Below are positions 30,430 to 43,000 of a stretch of 64,000 bases of DNA, piece after piece. The notes beneath the pieces were generated by a model, which saw nothing but the letters and a program-made list of their open reading frames with translations, was not told where the DNA came from and made no database searches. The DNA is taken from positions 186,001 through 250,000 of the forward strand of contig CAMGYJ010000006.1 of the NCBI GenBank assembly GCA_946122785.1. Reading direction: 5' to 3'. The translations under genes and the position numbers were made by a program. Position 1 is the first letter of the stretch. The number at the start of each line of letters is the position of its first letter. This DNA is from Linum tenue. Its lineage: Eukaryota > Streptophyta > Magnoliopsida > Malpighiales > Linaceae.

Positions 30430-31470
30430 TCTTTGGTATTTTTCAGGAGGGTTGATCCTATGCATGACTACATTCAATATCTGGTGGAGCACCCGAGGTA
30501 TGGAGACGGGTATGAGATATGGCGAGATGTGGACGCTAGATCGCATTGGCGTCTAGATCTTGACATGTTCGATCTCCTCCACTGTCGGGCAACAATCTCA
30601 ACAACTGTTGCCAATCCCTATTGGCACATACTCCTAAACATCGACGAACCCATCTACCAGGAGTTATGCCTGGAGTCCCTACTCCACCTTTTGGCATGAG
30701 CAACCTAAGAGCAGGTGCCAGACGCCATTCGTAGAGTTCATCTACCAAGATTTATGCTTTAGACCAGGCTTTAGGCCTCCACACCAAGTTGATAATGATG
30801 GTAGAGAGGGATTACAGTCGAGAGTTCCAGCCCAGGGCGACTTAGTTCCGACCGCAGTGGAGGATCCTGCACATGCTCCTCACACGCTCAATGATCCCGA
30901 GTCTCCAGGCAGCCGGGCAGGCCAAACTTGGAGGAATGGTGGCACTTTACACCCTGAGTCAAACCTTTGAGCCACCCTACCTCGGTTCAATGGTGGCTAA
31001 ATCCTTCTCTAGGATCTTGGGTCAGCCACGAGTTGCCACTATGCACCTAAGGCCCATTATTACCATGTTAGCCCAAAATTTCATAGTGGAAACCACGATC
31101 TGCACGGAGGGGACGCCACAAAGATCTTCCCAATGGAGACTCTCCACATCATGGGTTTGGTCTGAGTGGAGCAAGGCTTCCAGTACATCAATGGTATCCG
31201 GCTAGCTGTCGTGTTTCACCCCATGGTGGGGGAGGCACCTGAGCCAGAGCTATGGGAGAGAGCACCATCACCACCGCCAAGCCGACGTGTCTACCGCGGA
31301 TCTTCATCATCATCTACCAGAGTCGATACTCCTCAAGATCAGGAAACCTTGAGGCCCAAGTGACTCGCCTCGAGCACCAATTTGTCGGGGTGTCTTCACA
31401 TCTCACTAGAGAGCAGGATTCCATGAGAGCATTCTCATGTCCTGCTGGAGGCACTCGTCAATGCTAGGGG
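30430..31470 (+). pseudogene. Athila ORF1-like protein remnant
   Basis: Interrupted frames read FRRVDPMHDYIQYL..., DLDMFDLLHCRATI, then a long polar stretch, TKIFPMETLHIMGLV, QGFQYINGIRLAVVFHP and a Pro/Ser-rich end PEPELWERAPSPPPSRR. The DLDMFDLLH block and the ordering resemble the Athila ORF-1 family. Several stops and frameshifts make it inactive. It is the clearest coding evidence for Athila lineage besides the primer site. Confidence 0.6.
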
Positions 31471-32145
31471 CATCAGGGTTCAGAATGATTGGCAGGCATC
31501 CCCACCTCATCTTCAGGACTAGTCACCTGGACTAGCATGCCATGTTGGCACTGTCGTACTATAATCCTTTTTTCTCTCCACCTTTTACTCTCTTAAACAC
31601 TTTGTTGTTTCTTTTATGTGTGGAACTCGTACTTTTTGTACTTTTTTCGTTTTATTGTGATGTTGGATACTATTTTTTTCAATAACCTCGCACTGTGCGA
31701 CCAAGTGTTTGTGTTTTTATGTTTATTCCCATGAGAAACTCTCTCACCTCTCAAAAAGGTCTAATTATGCTCCGACTTCACCCACCAATCTGTGTGGTAA
31801 CATCGTACTACCTCCTTATTTTACGCCATTGAAGGCAATGTCGAGTTTAGGGGGGTAGTCTTTTATCTTTTATGCTTGTGTGAGTGAATGGTTGGTGTGA
31901 TTAGTGAATGATTGGTGTGATTTTGAGTGCTTGGAGCCTTGTTGAATGCCCAAATTTTAAAAAATTTAAGGGCCCCTAGCATATAAACTTCTACATTTGC
32001 ATGATCATTCTGGCACTATCAGTAATTTTTTTTGAATCTCATGGCTATTAACATTGATGTGTGGATGACTTGTCGTGATTGAGAACAACCTATGATAATG
32101 ACTGAGATATGCATTAGGATTGTATAAATGTTCAGTTCTCATGTG
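31471..32145 (+). other. Decayed interior of the Athila-like element
   Basis: No open frame of note. The sequence ends in the 8-bp site CTCATGTG (32138-32145) used by the hAT insertion. Confidence 0.4.
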
Positions 32146-33600
32146 TAGAGCTGTCAAACTTGAACCCGACCCGACTAACCCGCCCAACTCACCCGACCCA
32201 CAATCCGTCTGTAACCCGATTTGACAAAAAGTCAACCACCCGAAGCCCGCACGTAACCCGAAACCAATTCGCCCGTAATTCGATCAACCCATAACTCGAA
32301 GCAATCGTTATCCGATCCAACCCATAACCCGACCCATCTATAACCCGAATGCTTCATAACCCAAATAACCCGTAACTGAACCGAACCCAACTCAAATAAC
32401 CCGAATACCCATTTGACCCGAATGCTTGTACAAAAATTCAATGTATACATTATTATATTTTTAAATTTACCAAGAAAGAACTGTTGTTCTCGTAATAATT
32501 GAAAATTATTTGTAGAATTGATGGTATAAATTGAGGGTTTTCTTAAATATTTAATATTTAAAATAATAATATGTGAAATATCTTTTCATTCATTTTTTAT
32601 TTTATGAAATTCAAAGGATAAATTTTTGAAGATAATAGGAAGAGTTAGACGCAAATTCGTATCTCCACCACCCATAATTATATTAAAAAAACCAACCCTT
32701 GAAAATCAATGAAATCCCCAAAATCAATGAAATCCATGATCCTAATCCTGATATATAAGTGGATGGTTTACCCTTTTTACTTCATTCTCAAATTTTTACT
32801 GATTTTATTATTTTTTTTATAAATTAATAAATCAACAATTCGAACTAGATGATAATATCATATTTGAGCGAACCGTTGTTCAACCCATGAGTTTTAGGAT
32901 GAGATGTTACCGTGAATATATAAAAAAATTTGAAGATATATAAGTGGGTAATTCGGAATGATGTTCATAAGTCTTTGTGGAAATGAAGATACACATATCT
33001 AGTTCATACTATATTTAATTAAGAAGATTCATTTCGAGATGTATAAGCATATAGTCTACCTTTTTTACTACTTGGTTGTCAAAAGAAAAATGCTTTTTTA
33101 CTTCATTCTCAAATTTTTACTGATTCAATTTTTTTATAAATTATAACCAACAACAAAGTTTTTATATACACTATTTTATTTATATTTAATTTTTATACTA
33201 ACATAATGAATATTTAATTTGTATGTGTAAAATATTATCATTTTCTTTAATTTTGTGTCATTACCTACAATTTATATTCATATATTGATAGTTTGTAAAA
33301 CATTATTTTCTGTCAAGAAGTAAATGATCCAATGGGTTGACCCGAATAACCCATAATCCGACCTGACCGAACTCGAATTAACCCGCAATCGAATAAACCT
33401 GTAATTTGATGCACCCGTAACCCGACGCGATCCGTAACCCAATTGACCAGTGACCTGTTTGACTCGTAACCCAATTGACCTGCAACCCAATTAAACCCGA
33501 TCCAAATTGAAACCGACCTGATTGAACTCGCAACCCGATTGAACCCAACCCAGTTAGACCCAATCCGAATCCGACCCAACCCGCCCAATTGACACCTCTA
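32146..33600. mobile_element. hAT-like non-autonomous element, 1455 bp, perfect 8-bp target duplication
   Basis: Ends TAGAGCTGTCAA on the left and TTGACACCTCTA on the right are inverted repeats with one mismatch. The flanking 8 bp are identical: CTCATGTG at 32138-32145 and 33601-33608. The outer 300 bp on each side are made of degenerate 'AACCCGACCCG / CCGTAACCCGA' units, and the middle (32450-33300) is AT-rich. No transposase is present. Confidence 0.93.
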
Positions 33601-33608
33601 CTCATGTG

Positions 33609-34924
33609 TGTTTGAACCAATGAATGTGTTTGGATTCATTACTCATTGACCATAATTGATGGAGTCATAGGATTAGCCCACAACCCAAAATTTGAATTGT
33701 CGCAATTGCATTATCCCCGTAAACCCTTTTGAGTCGTGTGTCTAAGGGTTGCTCTCATGTTACGTAGCTTTCGCTACTTGAGGTTGATTGAGATTAATAG
33801 AGTGACCCTTACCTTCTTTGTGTCTAGACCATTGTCGAGTCACCTTTGTGTTTGGAAGCTCCCATCATATCATTTGAGCTTAATTGAGGTTCCACATTAG
33901 TGATTTGTGCAAGATTTTGCTAAGAATGAAAAAGTGAAAGTTGGAGGTAGTTCTTAAGAAGTGATCATTGGTTATAAAGGGTAAAGAATGTAACATGTTT
34001 AGCTCTCTACTAGCCCTCAATAAAAAGAAAGAACAAGAAGTGAAAAAGAAAGTAACAAAAAAGGAAAAGAAGAAAAGAGTGTATGCTCTAAAAGGTGTTT
34101 CTTAGCATCCTAACTATTGAGACACTTACATGTTTGTTTATCTCATTCACTCTTGTGCTTGAAAATTTGATAACAAGTGTATCAAAGAAAGTATTTTGTG
34201 GATAGTTTGGTGATTGGTTGTGGTTTGAAATTGAGGAAAATGTGGTTTTTGGCCATTGTTAGTGGTCATTGTTCATTGAGGAAGGTTCTTGATCAAAACT
34301 ATGGAACCTTGTACTTAGGTTCTAGGTTGAAGTTGTAGAACCTCATGTTATATGTTCCGCACCGAAAAATCCTTTTCCCCATTTCTTAGACCCTAGTAAG
34401 TCATTTGAACTCGTGTCTAAGACCTCCAAACAAGCTAGTGATAACACTTGTCTTGTGAGCTCTAGCATTTAGATGTTACTGTCATGGTGAAGAGACGATA
34501 GGGCTCAACGTTTGAGGATGCACATCTTTTGCATCAAATGGTCCTGACCCCACTAGTCGAGAGTGAGCGACTCTTTTTCATATTATCATGTACCCCGGTG
34601 AGGACCTAGTTTGCTCAATCGTTTGTTCCAATGACGATAGTTTATGCATGGATAACTGTGATTGGTGTGTCGTCATTATAGGTTATGTATTGGTCTGTGA
34701 ATAAGGTGAGAACTCTTCCTTTACATTGTTCTATTACATATGAATGTCATTTGTGGTGGGTTTTTGGGTTTGATGTTGATGTTGTCCGTATGTCGGTGTC
34801 AAATAGCCATTGTTTTGTGTCCTATGACATGCCACTAAATTTTGTTGATAAAGAAGTCGTAAGCTTACCTTGTGTTGTACTTAGTGTGCTTGAAGACAAG
34901 CAAATGTTCAAGTGTGGGGGAGTT
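33609..34924 (+). other. 3' interior of the Athila-like element with polypurine tract
   Basis: Decayed non-coding interior. AAGTGTGGGGGAG at about 34910-34922 is the polypurine tract directly before the 3' LTR (TGATTC at 34925). A weak open frame at 34685-34927 overlaps it and is not a gene. Confidence 0.6.
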
Positions 34925-36262
34925 TGATTCTGGCATCATTACACATCTTTTACCCCCTTATATCTTGATTGTTTGAGTTGGTTATCATCTTTCCTCAACC
35001 TATTTTATGATAGGTTATGCCATTTTCTATTATATTTCAGGTCCTAGTACGTGAGAGAAGGTTAAGGATGATTTTTGGGGCGAATGGGGTCGAAAAGAGC
35101 CAAAGTATGAAGAAAGTGTTGAGATCAAGGGATTGGAGATTTTTTCATGGTCACTAGCCCATGAAGATTGATCTGTGGCAGTAAAGATTGCTGAGGAATA
35201 GGAGGTTTGCACGCATCGTGGGTAGGTCAATTATCACGGTCACTAGATCGTGAACTTTTCCAGCCGACCATGTAGATGGACTAAAATAGCAGCAATAGAC
35301 TGGTTTTGGATCGAGATCATGGACGGGCTATCAATGTCACGGCCCTGATGTTCAGCTCGTGATGTTGGAGCTCAGACAATACGAATAGAATGCAGAGAGA
35401 GTGAAAGGGGGGGCTTTCCTGGGTTTAGAATTTTTGGGTTCTTCATTATGGTTTTCACCCAAAAACAACAAAGAGAGGTTCTGGAGAGAGAGATCTAGAG
35501 GGTCCTTGAAGCTTTCTTGGAGGAGTCACCCACCATTGAAGCTTGGCGACTAACTCTTAGAATAAGAAGATGGGATAATTTGTACTTTGTATTGTAATCT
35601 CTCTCATCTCTATGAACTAGACCTCTTCTCTTAGGCTGATGAACCCTAGGTCCAGATTTTGGTTTATTGTTGATGTATGTGACGGATTCCATGCTTGATT
35701 GGTTAATTTATCTAGTTGATGAATGGTTTCCATGGAATGCATGAGTTTGGTTTCCATTTCATGTCAATTGAGCTTTTGACCTGAGAGAGTGACAAACCTT
35801 TAGAGCCAATTAATAGCATCTTTGGATCACTCCTATTTTATATCGTTCTGGGAAATCCCTGAGGGAGTCGATAGAGTCAACCTCTTGACGGTACTTGAAA
35901 CCCTAGGTGGAATAGAGCACCTACCCATCCACCTCTTCGCCCTTCTAGGTCAATCCCAAGTGAGTCTATCTCCTAACAGTAGGATAGTGAGCCAATTGAG
36001 CTATGATAGTACTCAACATCAATCCAAATGATGGAGCTAGGGAAATTCAAGCTAAGAGAGTGCCACAACTTGTAAATAGCTAGGTTAGTTAGGTAACTTT
36101 CCCTGATCACTATTCTACGTTGGCTAGATAACGAAGCCTAACCCGAAGTAAGGTAAGCGTAGATCCTCGTGGTTCGATAATTTTATGTCTTGCTTACCCT
36201 ATGCTACACTCGGTTGTCGGTTATGCTTGGTCGTCGATTGGGATATAGTTAGAGTCAAGCCA
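34925..36262 (+). repeat. 3' LTR of the Athila-like element (1338 bp)
   Basis: Starts TGATTC and ends AAGCCA. It matches the 5' LTR in the shared parts (for example 'GACGGATTCCATGCTTGATT', 'GAGGGAGTCGATAGAGTCAA', 'CTTGCTTACCCTATGCTACA') with roughly one difference in ten by eye, so the insertion is old. It has an extra segment near 34975-35245 not found in the 5' LTR. Confidence 0.9.
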
Positions 36263-36267
36263 AGTTC

Positions 36268-38500
36268 TTATCTTTGCTACAGCGCTGAATGTATCAAAAT
36301 AATATAATCCATAACTTGGGTATAACCCCTAGCTACTAATCTAGCTTTGTAGAGTTCTTTTGATCCATCAGTCGTATATTTAACTCTAAAAACCCATTTA
36401 CAGCCTATTGGAATTTTACTAGGTGATAAATCAACCATAATCCATGTTTTGGTGTCTATAAGAGCCTTAAGCTCTAACAACACAGCTCGTACCCATTATG
36501 GATTCTCGATTGCTTGTTTATAAATTTTGGGTTGAAGAATTTGCATAATGGCTAAAGCAAAACACATATATGGATGACGGACTAAAGTATGAATGGACAA
36601 AGTGCAAGGGTTACCCACATTGAGGGGTAGAGGTTGAATGACAGACATTGGCAGTGGACTTCAAATGATGATGATAAGTAGAGAGGTAAAAAGATGGGTT
36701 ACTTTATCTCAAAGATCGCCCTAACTGAAGTATGAGGTTCTGCTGGTTGTTGTTGTAGTGGTGGAATTGGGTCTGCCAGTGGTAGAATGGGGTTTGATGG
36801 TGGTGGAATGGGTTCTGTTGGTGATGAATGTGAGGTATTGGTGGTAGGAGAGATGACTGGAGTCATAGTTGTGTGGGTATGAAGAGGTGTTTCAAAAAGA
36901 TATAATGGACTATAAATATGGGAGGTAGTTGTTGGATTATGTGTTTTCAGTGTGTAATGGGATGAAAAGAGAAATATATGCTCATGAAATGTGACATCTC
37001 TAGAAATAAAAATCTTTTTACTGTTAAGATTAATAAACTTATAACCTTTAGTTCCTATGACATTAACTAAGAAGGAACTAAGTACAGCTCTAGGAGCTAA
37101 TTTCTATCGAGTGTGATAGAGGGTGGAAGCATAACAAAATGGACCAAAGACTTCAAGATGGGAATAACTAGGTTCCTGGTTGTGTAACGATTCATATGGA
37201 GTATTATTGGCTAAAAGAGGAGAGGGAAGCCTATTAACGAGGTGTGTTGGGTGAGCTACAACACGATGCCAATAAGTAGAAGGTAATTGAGATTAAAAAA
37301 GTAAGGCTCTATTCATAGCAAGTTTTGTTGGTGCTTGCGTTCAACATTCATATTATGTTGGTACGTTTGAACACAAATAGGTTGGTATAATACACATTTC
37401 TCATCGTAAAACTCTTTATACAAAAGTTCAAGACCATTATCGGTCCTAATAGACTTAATTTTATTGTCAAATTGTGTTAAAACAAAAACATGATAGGAAT
37501 GCGGTAGGGTTCTGACTTCATACTTATTTTCATGATAAAAATCTATGTATTACATGAATGATATTCATCAACTATTGTAAGAAAACATAAGTGTCCTAAA
37601 GAAGGAGGAATAGAAGTTGCTCCCACATATCAATATGAAGAAGATCGAAATAGTGAGAAGTTATAGACTGAATAATAGGAAAAGAAAGTCATTTCTACTT
37701 TGCACAAGGACATACATAACAATGAAACACTTTATTCATTATGATGGTAGAATCTACAGATTTGAGTAAAAGCATTTTAACATAGGGAAGGGTGTCCTAA
37801 TCGATAATGCAAGAGATCAAAGCTACAACTCGTCATAACGAGAAGGAATATGAAAGGAATTGTGGTTTTGTGTGAGAGCTTGTTGCAATAGGCTCCATTT
37901 GGTATAATCCATTACAGAGATTAGCTATATCAACCGTCCTCAAGTACTGTAGGTCCTATAGGAAGCAACGAGAACAGACAAAAGTTAGTCCAATAGGAAC
38001 CTTAGCTGTCAACTTGCTCACAAATACTAAATTAAATAAGCCACATAATAGATGAACATCTAGTAAATAAAGTGATTCAAAAAGTTTACATTGTCCTATA
38101 TGTGTGACTAAGACTCTATCACCAACGGGAAGATGAACATACATATAGAGGACTATCCTGTAGAGAGCGAGATATGTGATAGAAAATACAATCTGGTTGG
38201 TAACACCCGTATCTAAGATCCATTTATGTGATAGAACATACAATCTGGTCGGCACAGCAAGAGAAGGACTAATGTAGACAAAGGATGGTTGTGTTGGTGT
38301 TCAATGTTAAAGCATATTAGAGTACGGTGACTCTTGTTGGAATTACTGAGGCTGCATGAACTGTTCCATGTTTTGGTAGGTTTCTAGGATTTGATTCCAT
38401 TCTTGGGACTGGAAAGGAAGTTTAGGAGGAACAAGAGCCTTTGTATCCTCAATTGAACAATCATCAGAAGTTTTTTGGGAGTACGATGGTAGCATCTGGT
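36268..38500 (-). mobile_element. Copia retrotransposon, gag-pol part (proximal half)
   Basis: On the minus strand the domains run in Copia order. Protease is near 38230-38090 (KWILDTGVTNQIVFS, with the DTG active site). GAG-pre-integrase is near 37815-37700 (HYRLGHPSLC). Integrase is near 37560-37250 (KIKSIRTDNGLELLYKEFY, QHNMNVERKHQ). The start of reverse transcriptase is 36483-36268 (TKTWIMVDLSPSKIPIGCKWVFRVKY, ARGYTQ). Stops and frameshifts are scattered throughout, so it is inactive. It breaks at 36268 where the Gypsy element entered and resumes at 25276. Confidence 0.88.
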
Positions 38501-38869
38501 TTCTCGAACCATTTCATCCAAGTGGTCATGTGTTGTATACATCGCTCTCCTTTGAGGTACTTATAGACGATAATACAACTGAAACTTTCAAACCCTCTTG
38601 TGGCTTACGGTAGGGGTGACCTCTTTCACGCTACCTTTTTAGATTGTGCATACAACACTTAAATAACCCAATTTATGAAGTTGTGAACAATGGGAAATAA
38701 AGATCAACCAACCCACCTTTGTGCAAGGGGCTCCGAGTTTAATTCACCTATTATTTGAAGATAATCTTGTTAATTTTCTGAGAAAACCATAGAACAAGTC
38801 TAGGTGATCATTGCGTGCCTACAAACTTTTATGAATCACTGAGGGATCAGATTGCGTGCCTACAAACCT
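38501..38869. other. Probable decayed Copia gag/leader sequence
   Basis: No open frame. It lies upstream, in Copia orientation, of the protease, so it is likely gag and leader remnant. No LTR could be delimited. Confidence 0.3.
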
Positions 38870-39300
38870 TTAATATTTACTTTTGCTGAATTACTAGTAG
38901 CGATAGTAATTAGTTTGGGTTACATAACTTGATTCTTTATCGAATAATATATCAAATAATTTCATCTAATTTTAAAAAATTTAACGACATGTGACTTCTT
39001 TGGAAAAAGAAAAGGATTAGAGAGGAAAAATCCTACCAGAGTTTGGAATTGTCATTCATTGATTCTTTCCATTCCCCATTAAACATTTATATAGTCTATA
39101 TAGACGAAGAGCAAATAGTTGCAAAACTACCTAGCTAAACACTTTACAAACGACTACATAACAATAATTGCAAATGATTAATCACAAGAAGACACAGAGT
39201 AAAATGTTATAACTAAGCTATTAATCTCCCGCTTAGTCGAAATGGCATTTACCATGCTACAAGTTCACTGCCACCGTTTTGACCCTTTTTAACAACACTA

Positions 39301-39733
39301 GGGCGTGTTTGCTTGATGGATTTGGTGATGGATTTGGATCCATGATGGACTTTGTCCAAAATCCATTGTTTGCTTCAAGTATTTGGAGGTAACAAATTCG
39401 TGAGACCCATGGACTTTGAGGGTCCAAATCCGTTGGCCCCACGGACTTGAAAATTTCAACTCTTTAGCTGGGAATTGATCATGGACTTTGAAGTCCATCA
39501 TTTTTTACCAACCTACCCCTCATATTCTCTTTCTCTTCTTATATCATTGAGGACAATAAAGGTAAATTACACTTCATACATACAAATTTAATTAACAAAA
39601 TCCATCATGAAATCCATCAAATAAACAATTGTGTTTATGAAATTCATAATGAACCCAAAACTCTCATATATCCATGAGTTTTCAAAATCTAAATTATACC
39701 AAAACCTTAATTTTTCAAATTCACGAAGCAAAT
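39301..39733 (-). mobile_element. PIF/Harbinger-like MITE family H, short member (433 bp)
   Basis: Starts GGGCGTGTTTGCTTGATGGA and ends ...TTCACGAAGCAAAT. It shares several blocks with the element at 59288-60199 in opposite orientation, including 'GATTTGGTGATGGA', 'CCATTGTTTGCTT' and the 'GGTCCAAATCCGT..GGCCCCACGGA' region. Comparison with copy 1 of repeat R (about 12108-12125) shows the site without the insert. Terminal bases have diverged, so the target duplication is unclear. Confidence 0.75.
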
Positions 39734-40029
39734 CTTCTCCAAGAGAAGACTCAGTTGCTAGTGCTTCACCCATGGTGTTAAACCAACAGCACTAACTTTA
39801 TATTATTAATTTCAAATTTCTTACTTCCTTATATAAAAGAATTCATGATTCCTCCTCAACTTTAGGCATTTTAAACTTGCGATTGTCAAATTTCACTTAA
39901 ATATCTAATCTTTTATAAAATGAAATCTTTATTATTGAGACTTGAACCCAACTCTTTCGAGTATGAGCCAAAAAAATTCTAACAAACTAGACTAGAACAA
40001 AATTTATATATATTTCAACTAGCTTATAA

Positions 40030-43000
40030 CCGGCCCGTTGGCCGGAATGTTCATATTTTAATATTTATATTTATGTTTATATTTTAATATTTATATTTTT
40101 ATGTTATGTTTAAGGCCATTAATTCGTTTAAGTTTATTGAAGATCATTTAATCGAGATGCTACATAAAGAATGAATATATAGGTCGAACATTCAGGAAAA
40201 TACCCTCCTCATTTAAGAATATAAAACTGTATCATTGATCCCATTTTCATAATGATAATTAAGCCCCCATTAAAATGATAATGGTTAATAGATTGTCCAG
40301 AAATATATAATACAAAAGCTCATTGGAATTCCCACACGATCCATAGATAGTTTGAAACTGAAATGAAACCTCACAGTCCCACATAAATGGTTCAAAGCTC
40401 TCCTCTACGAATAACATGCCACTAATAAAAAAGAAATGGATTAAAAAAATAGAAATGAACAGTTGTTGATTCAAGTAAATCATATGCTAACAACTCAACT
40501 AAAAGGAGACCATCAAAACTTGAGAGCAAATGAAAAAATTAGAGTTACATCCAATTTACTAATAGACTCGATCAAAGTAATGAAGCACAAAATTAGATAC
40601 TCCTTATCTACAGGTTCCAGTAGTTTGAATAGTGAATCGACCTTAACTTTAGTAAATCAATCAATGATTCCTCGTTTCAACATAAACATAGGTTGTGGTA
40701 GTTGCAACAACCATAGCATCTAAAGATCCAATAGTTTCCACTCTCCGTTGTACAACCAACCTTTTATCCCCTACATCTTCAATCTCTCGACGTATATGTT
40801 TTAAACCAAAATTCAATTTCTAATCCTCCTTCTACAACTCCATTTATGCTACTTTGATGGACCTTCTCTCCATGAACCTGAATTTCTCTTTCAATTGAGT
40901 TTCTTGTAAGCTTGATCTCCAACTCCTCAATCCTTTTTCTTGTATTTGGCCAACTCATCTTCCTCGAGGCAGTTTTAATAAGCTCGTAAAACCAACACTC
41001 ATCTTCAATTCAATCAATATGCTCTTCTCCTCCTTCTCTGCCTTCAACTGATCCAGTTCACTTCCATGCCCTTCAATACCCTCTCCATTTTCATTAATAT
41101 TCTTATCATCTACCACTTCTCTCTCTTCAACTGCTCCGATTTTGCTTCTATGTTTTTCAATACCCTCCTTAGTTCAATCACTACCCTGACCAATTGTCTC
41201 TTCGCTGCCTTCACTTGCTGCAAACTACTTCCATGACTTTTTAGTTTTTATACACCTTCCTCAAAATCACAATCAACTAACCAATATCAATCCATGGCTT
41301 TGGATCAGTTTTAAACCCTCTATGAACATCTCAATACCACAAAGTCTAAATCTAAATATTCTTTCAGTTAATCATGAACTTGAGTTTATCAAAATCTAAT
41401 CCACTCCTTCTAAGTTGGAATTCTCATTCCCAAAGCTCATTTTTGGTTCATTTGATTCCACATAACTATGATATTATACCTCTAACTAAAATACATCAAA
41501 GCATTTTACGAAAAGAAACCAACCATGAAATTTACCTGCTACCAAATTCAAAGACAATTTCTTCCTCTCACCACTTCCCTTCCCAAACCCAATATCAACT
41601 TGTACTCCAAGTTCACAGCCCCAACTCCTAGTGTGTTGCGTGAAAGCTTAATTTTAGCAATCATTATGCTTGCAATTAGATTAATGGACACAAGCAAACG
41701 CCAAAATTCCACCAAACGATGAGTTGTCTTCACTTTGAGTTTTGTCATAAAACTGCTAGCCCGATATGTTTATCAGTTTGGAGGCCATATGATGAGTAAT
41801 ACCGAATCAGTTGCAGTGAAGTTACCGGTCACAGTAATGACAATGTGTTAAGCGACATATAAATTGGTTAATTTGGTATGGACGACACAAACCGTTAAAA
41901 TTCAAAATTATTTGGATGAGTTTGTATTTAGTGTTTTCAAAATCGTGGAATATGAGTTAGGTGATTAAAATATCTATACTCAAACGAACCGACCCACATA
42001 CACCCCTAGGAAGAGTTTCAAAACTTAGTATGTAACCGGACAAAAATGTTCAGAGAACCAGTCCCCTATAGTTTGCACAAAGATATGATTGCTTCACTAT
42101 AGTTATGGAAATTAATTGTAATTTAAGAATTCTATACCGCTTCTACATATTCAATACTATAATTCGATATGAAATATTCGAACCAACAATATTTTGGTTA
42201 CAAATTTATGGTTATCGTAAAATTTTAAATTAAGTATTAAACTATAATTAAAATAAAAATATCAAAATTGAAGTATCAAAATACCAAATAAGTACTTACG
42301 AAATATTTATTGGGCTAGCTAACTGTTGAAAAGTTCTATGATTTCATATTATAGCTTCGTATATATTTTTAATTTAAAAAAAGTCAACAAATCTACATAG
42401 TCTGATTGATTTTAAACCTTCACTTTGTTTGAAGTGACCATGGTTCAAATCTCAATATGTCTATCTTTTTTTGTAAATAAATAAAAAATATAGATAATTG
42501 TGAAGACCAAAATGTCCTTCCTAATTTCCCTCTCATTGCAGGAAATTTGAAAAGGGAGATTAAGTTTCAAATAATTAAATCATATACCTTAAATCTATAG
42601 AACTTAAACACTAATATCACATATACTAAGAACATAATCAATGATTCTGATTCGCCAAGATGTATACAACATACCATATGCACTATATTAGGATTTAGAG
42701 AATTATGATATAGGGTTTAGTTACGTGATTAATCTATGGTCTAGATAATGTTATTTAACTAAGAAGATGCAATAACCCTCAATCCATCGAGCGTACCATA
42801 GAATTTTAAATGTATATACACATATAATTGTTTGTTAAATTTAGCCAATGATAATTGGCTCATTTGTCAATGGTATTTAGTCTTTCAATTCTATGCTTAT
42901 AATTGTCAACCATTAGGAAAATTGTTAACCAATGATTTTTGGTCATTCACTTATAGCATTGAAAATGTCTCGTTACAAAACAATAGATCACAAAGGTCAA

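Larger units (their letters stand above)
25282..36262 (+). mobile_element. Athila-like Gypsy retrotransposon, 11 kb, inserted in Copia
   Basis: A complete LTR-bounded element: 5' LTR 25282-26439, primer site at 26446, decayed interior, polypurine tract near 34910-34922, 3' LTR 34925-36262. The 5-bp target duplication AGTTC is identical at 25277-25281 and 36263-36267. Removing the element and one duplication rejoins the Copia reading ...SAVAKIRT|IRILITL... in frame. The interior carries Athila ORF1-like sequence but no reverse transcriptase I can read, so it is non-autonomous now. It contains a solo LTR and a hAT element as later insertions. Confidence 0.92.

Noticed and set aside
32160..32420. 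ACCCG-rich repeats as a possible satellite or telomere-like array
   Set aside because: They lie exactly inside a hAT-like element bounded by an 8-bp duplication and occur at both its ends, so they belong to that element.
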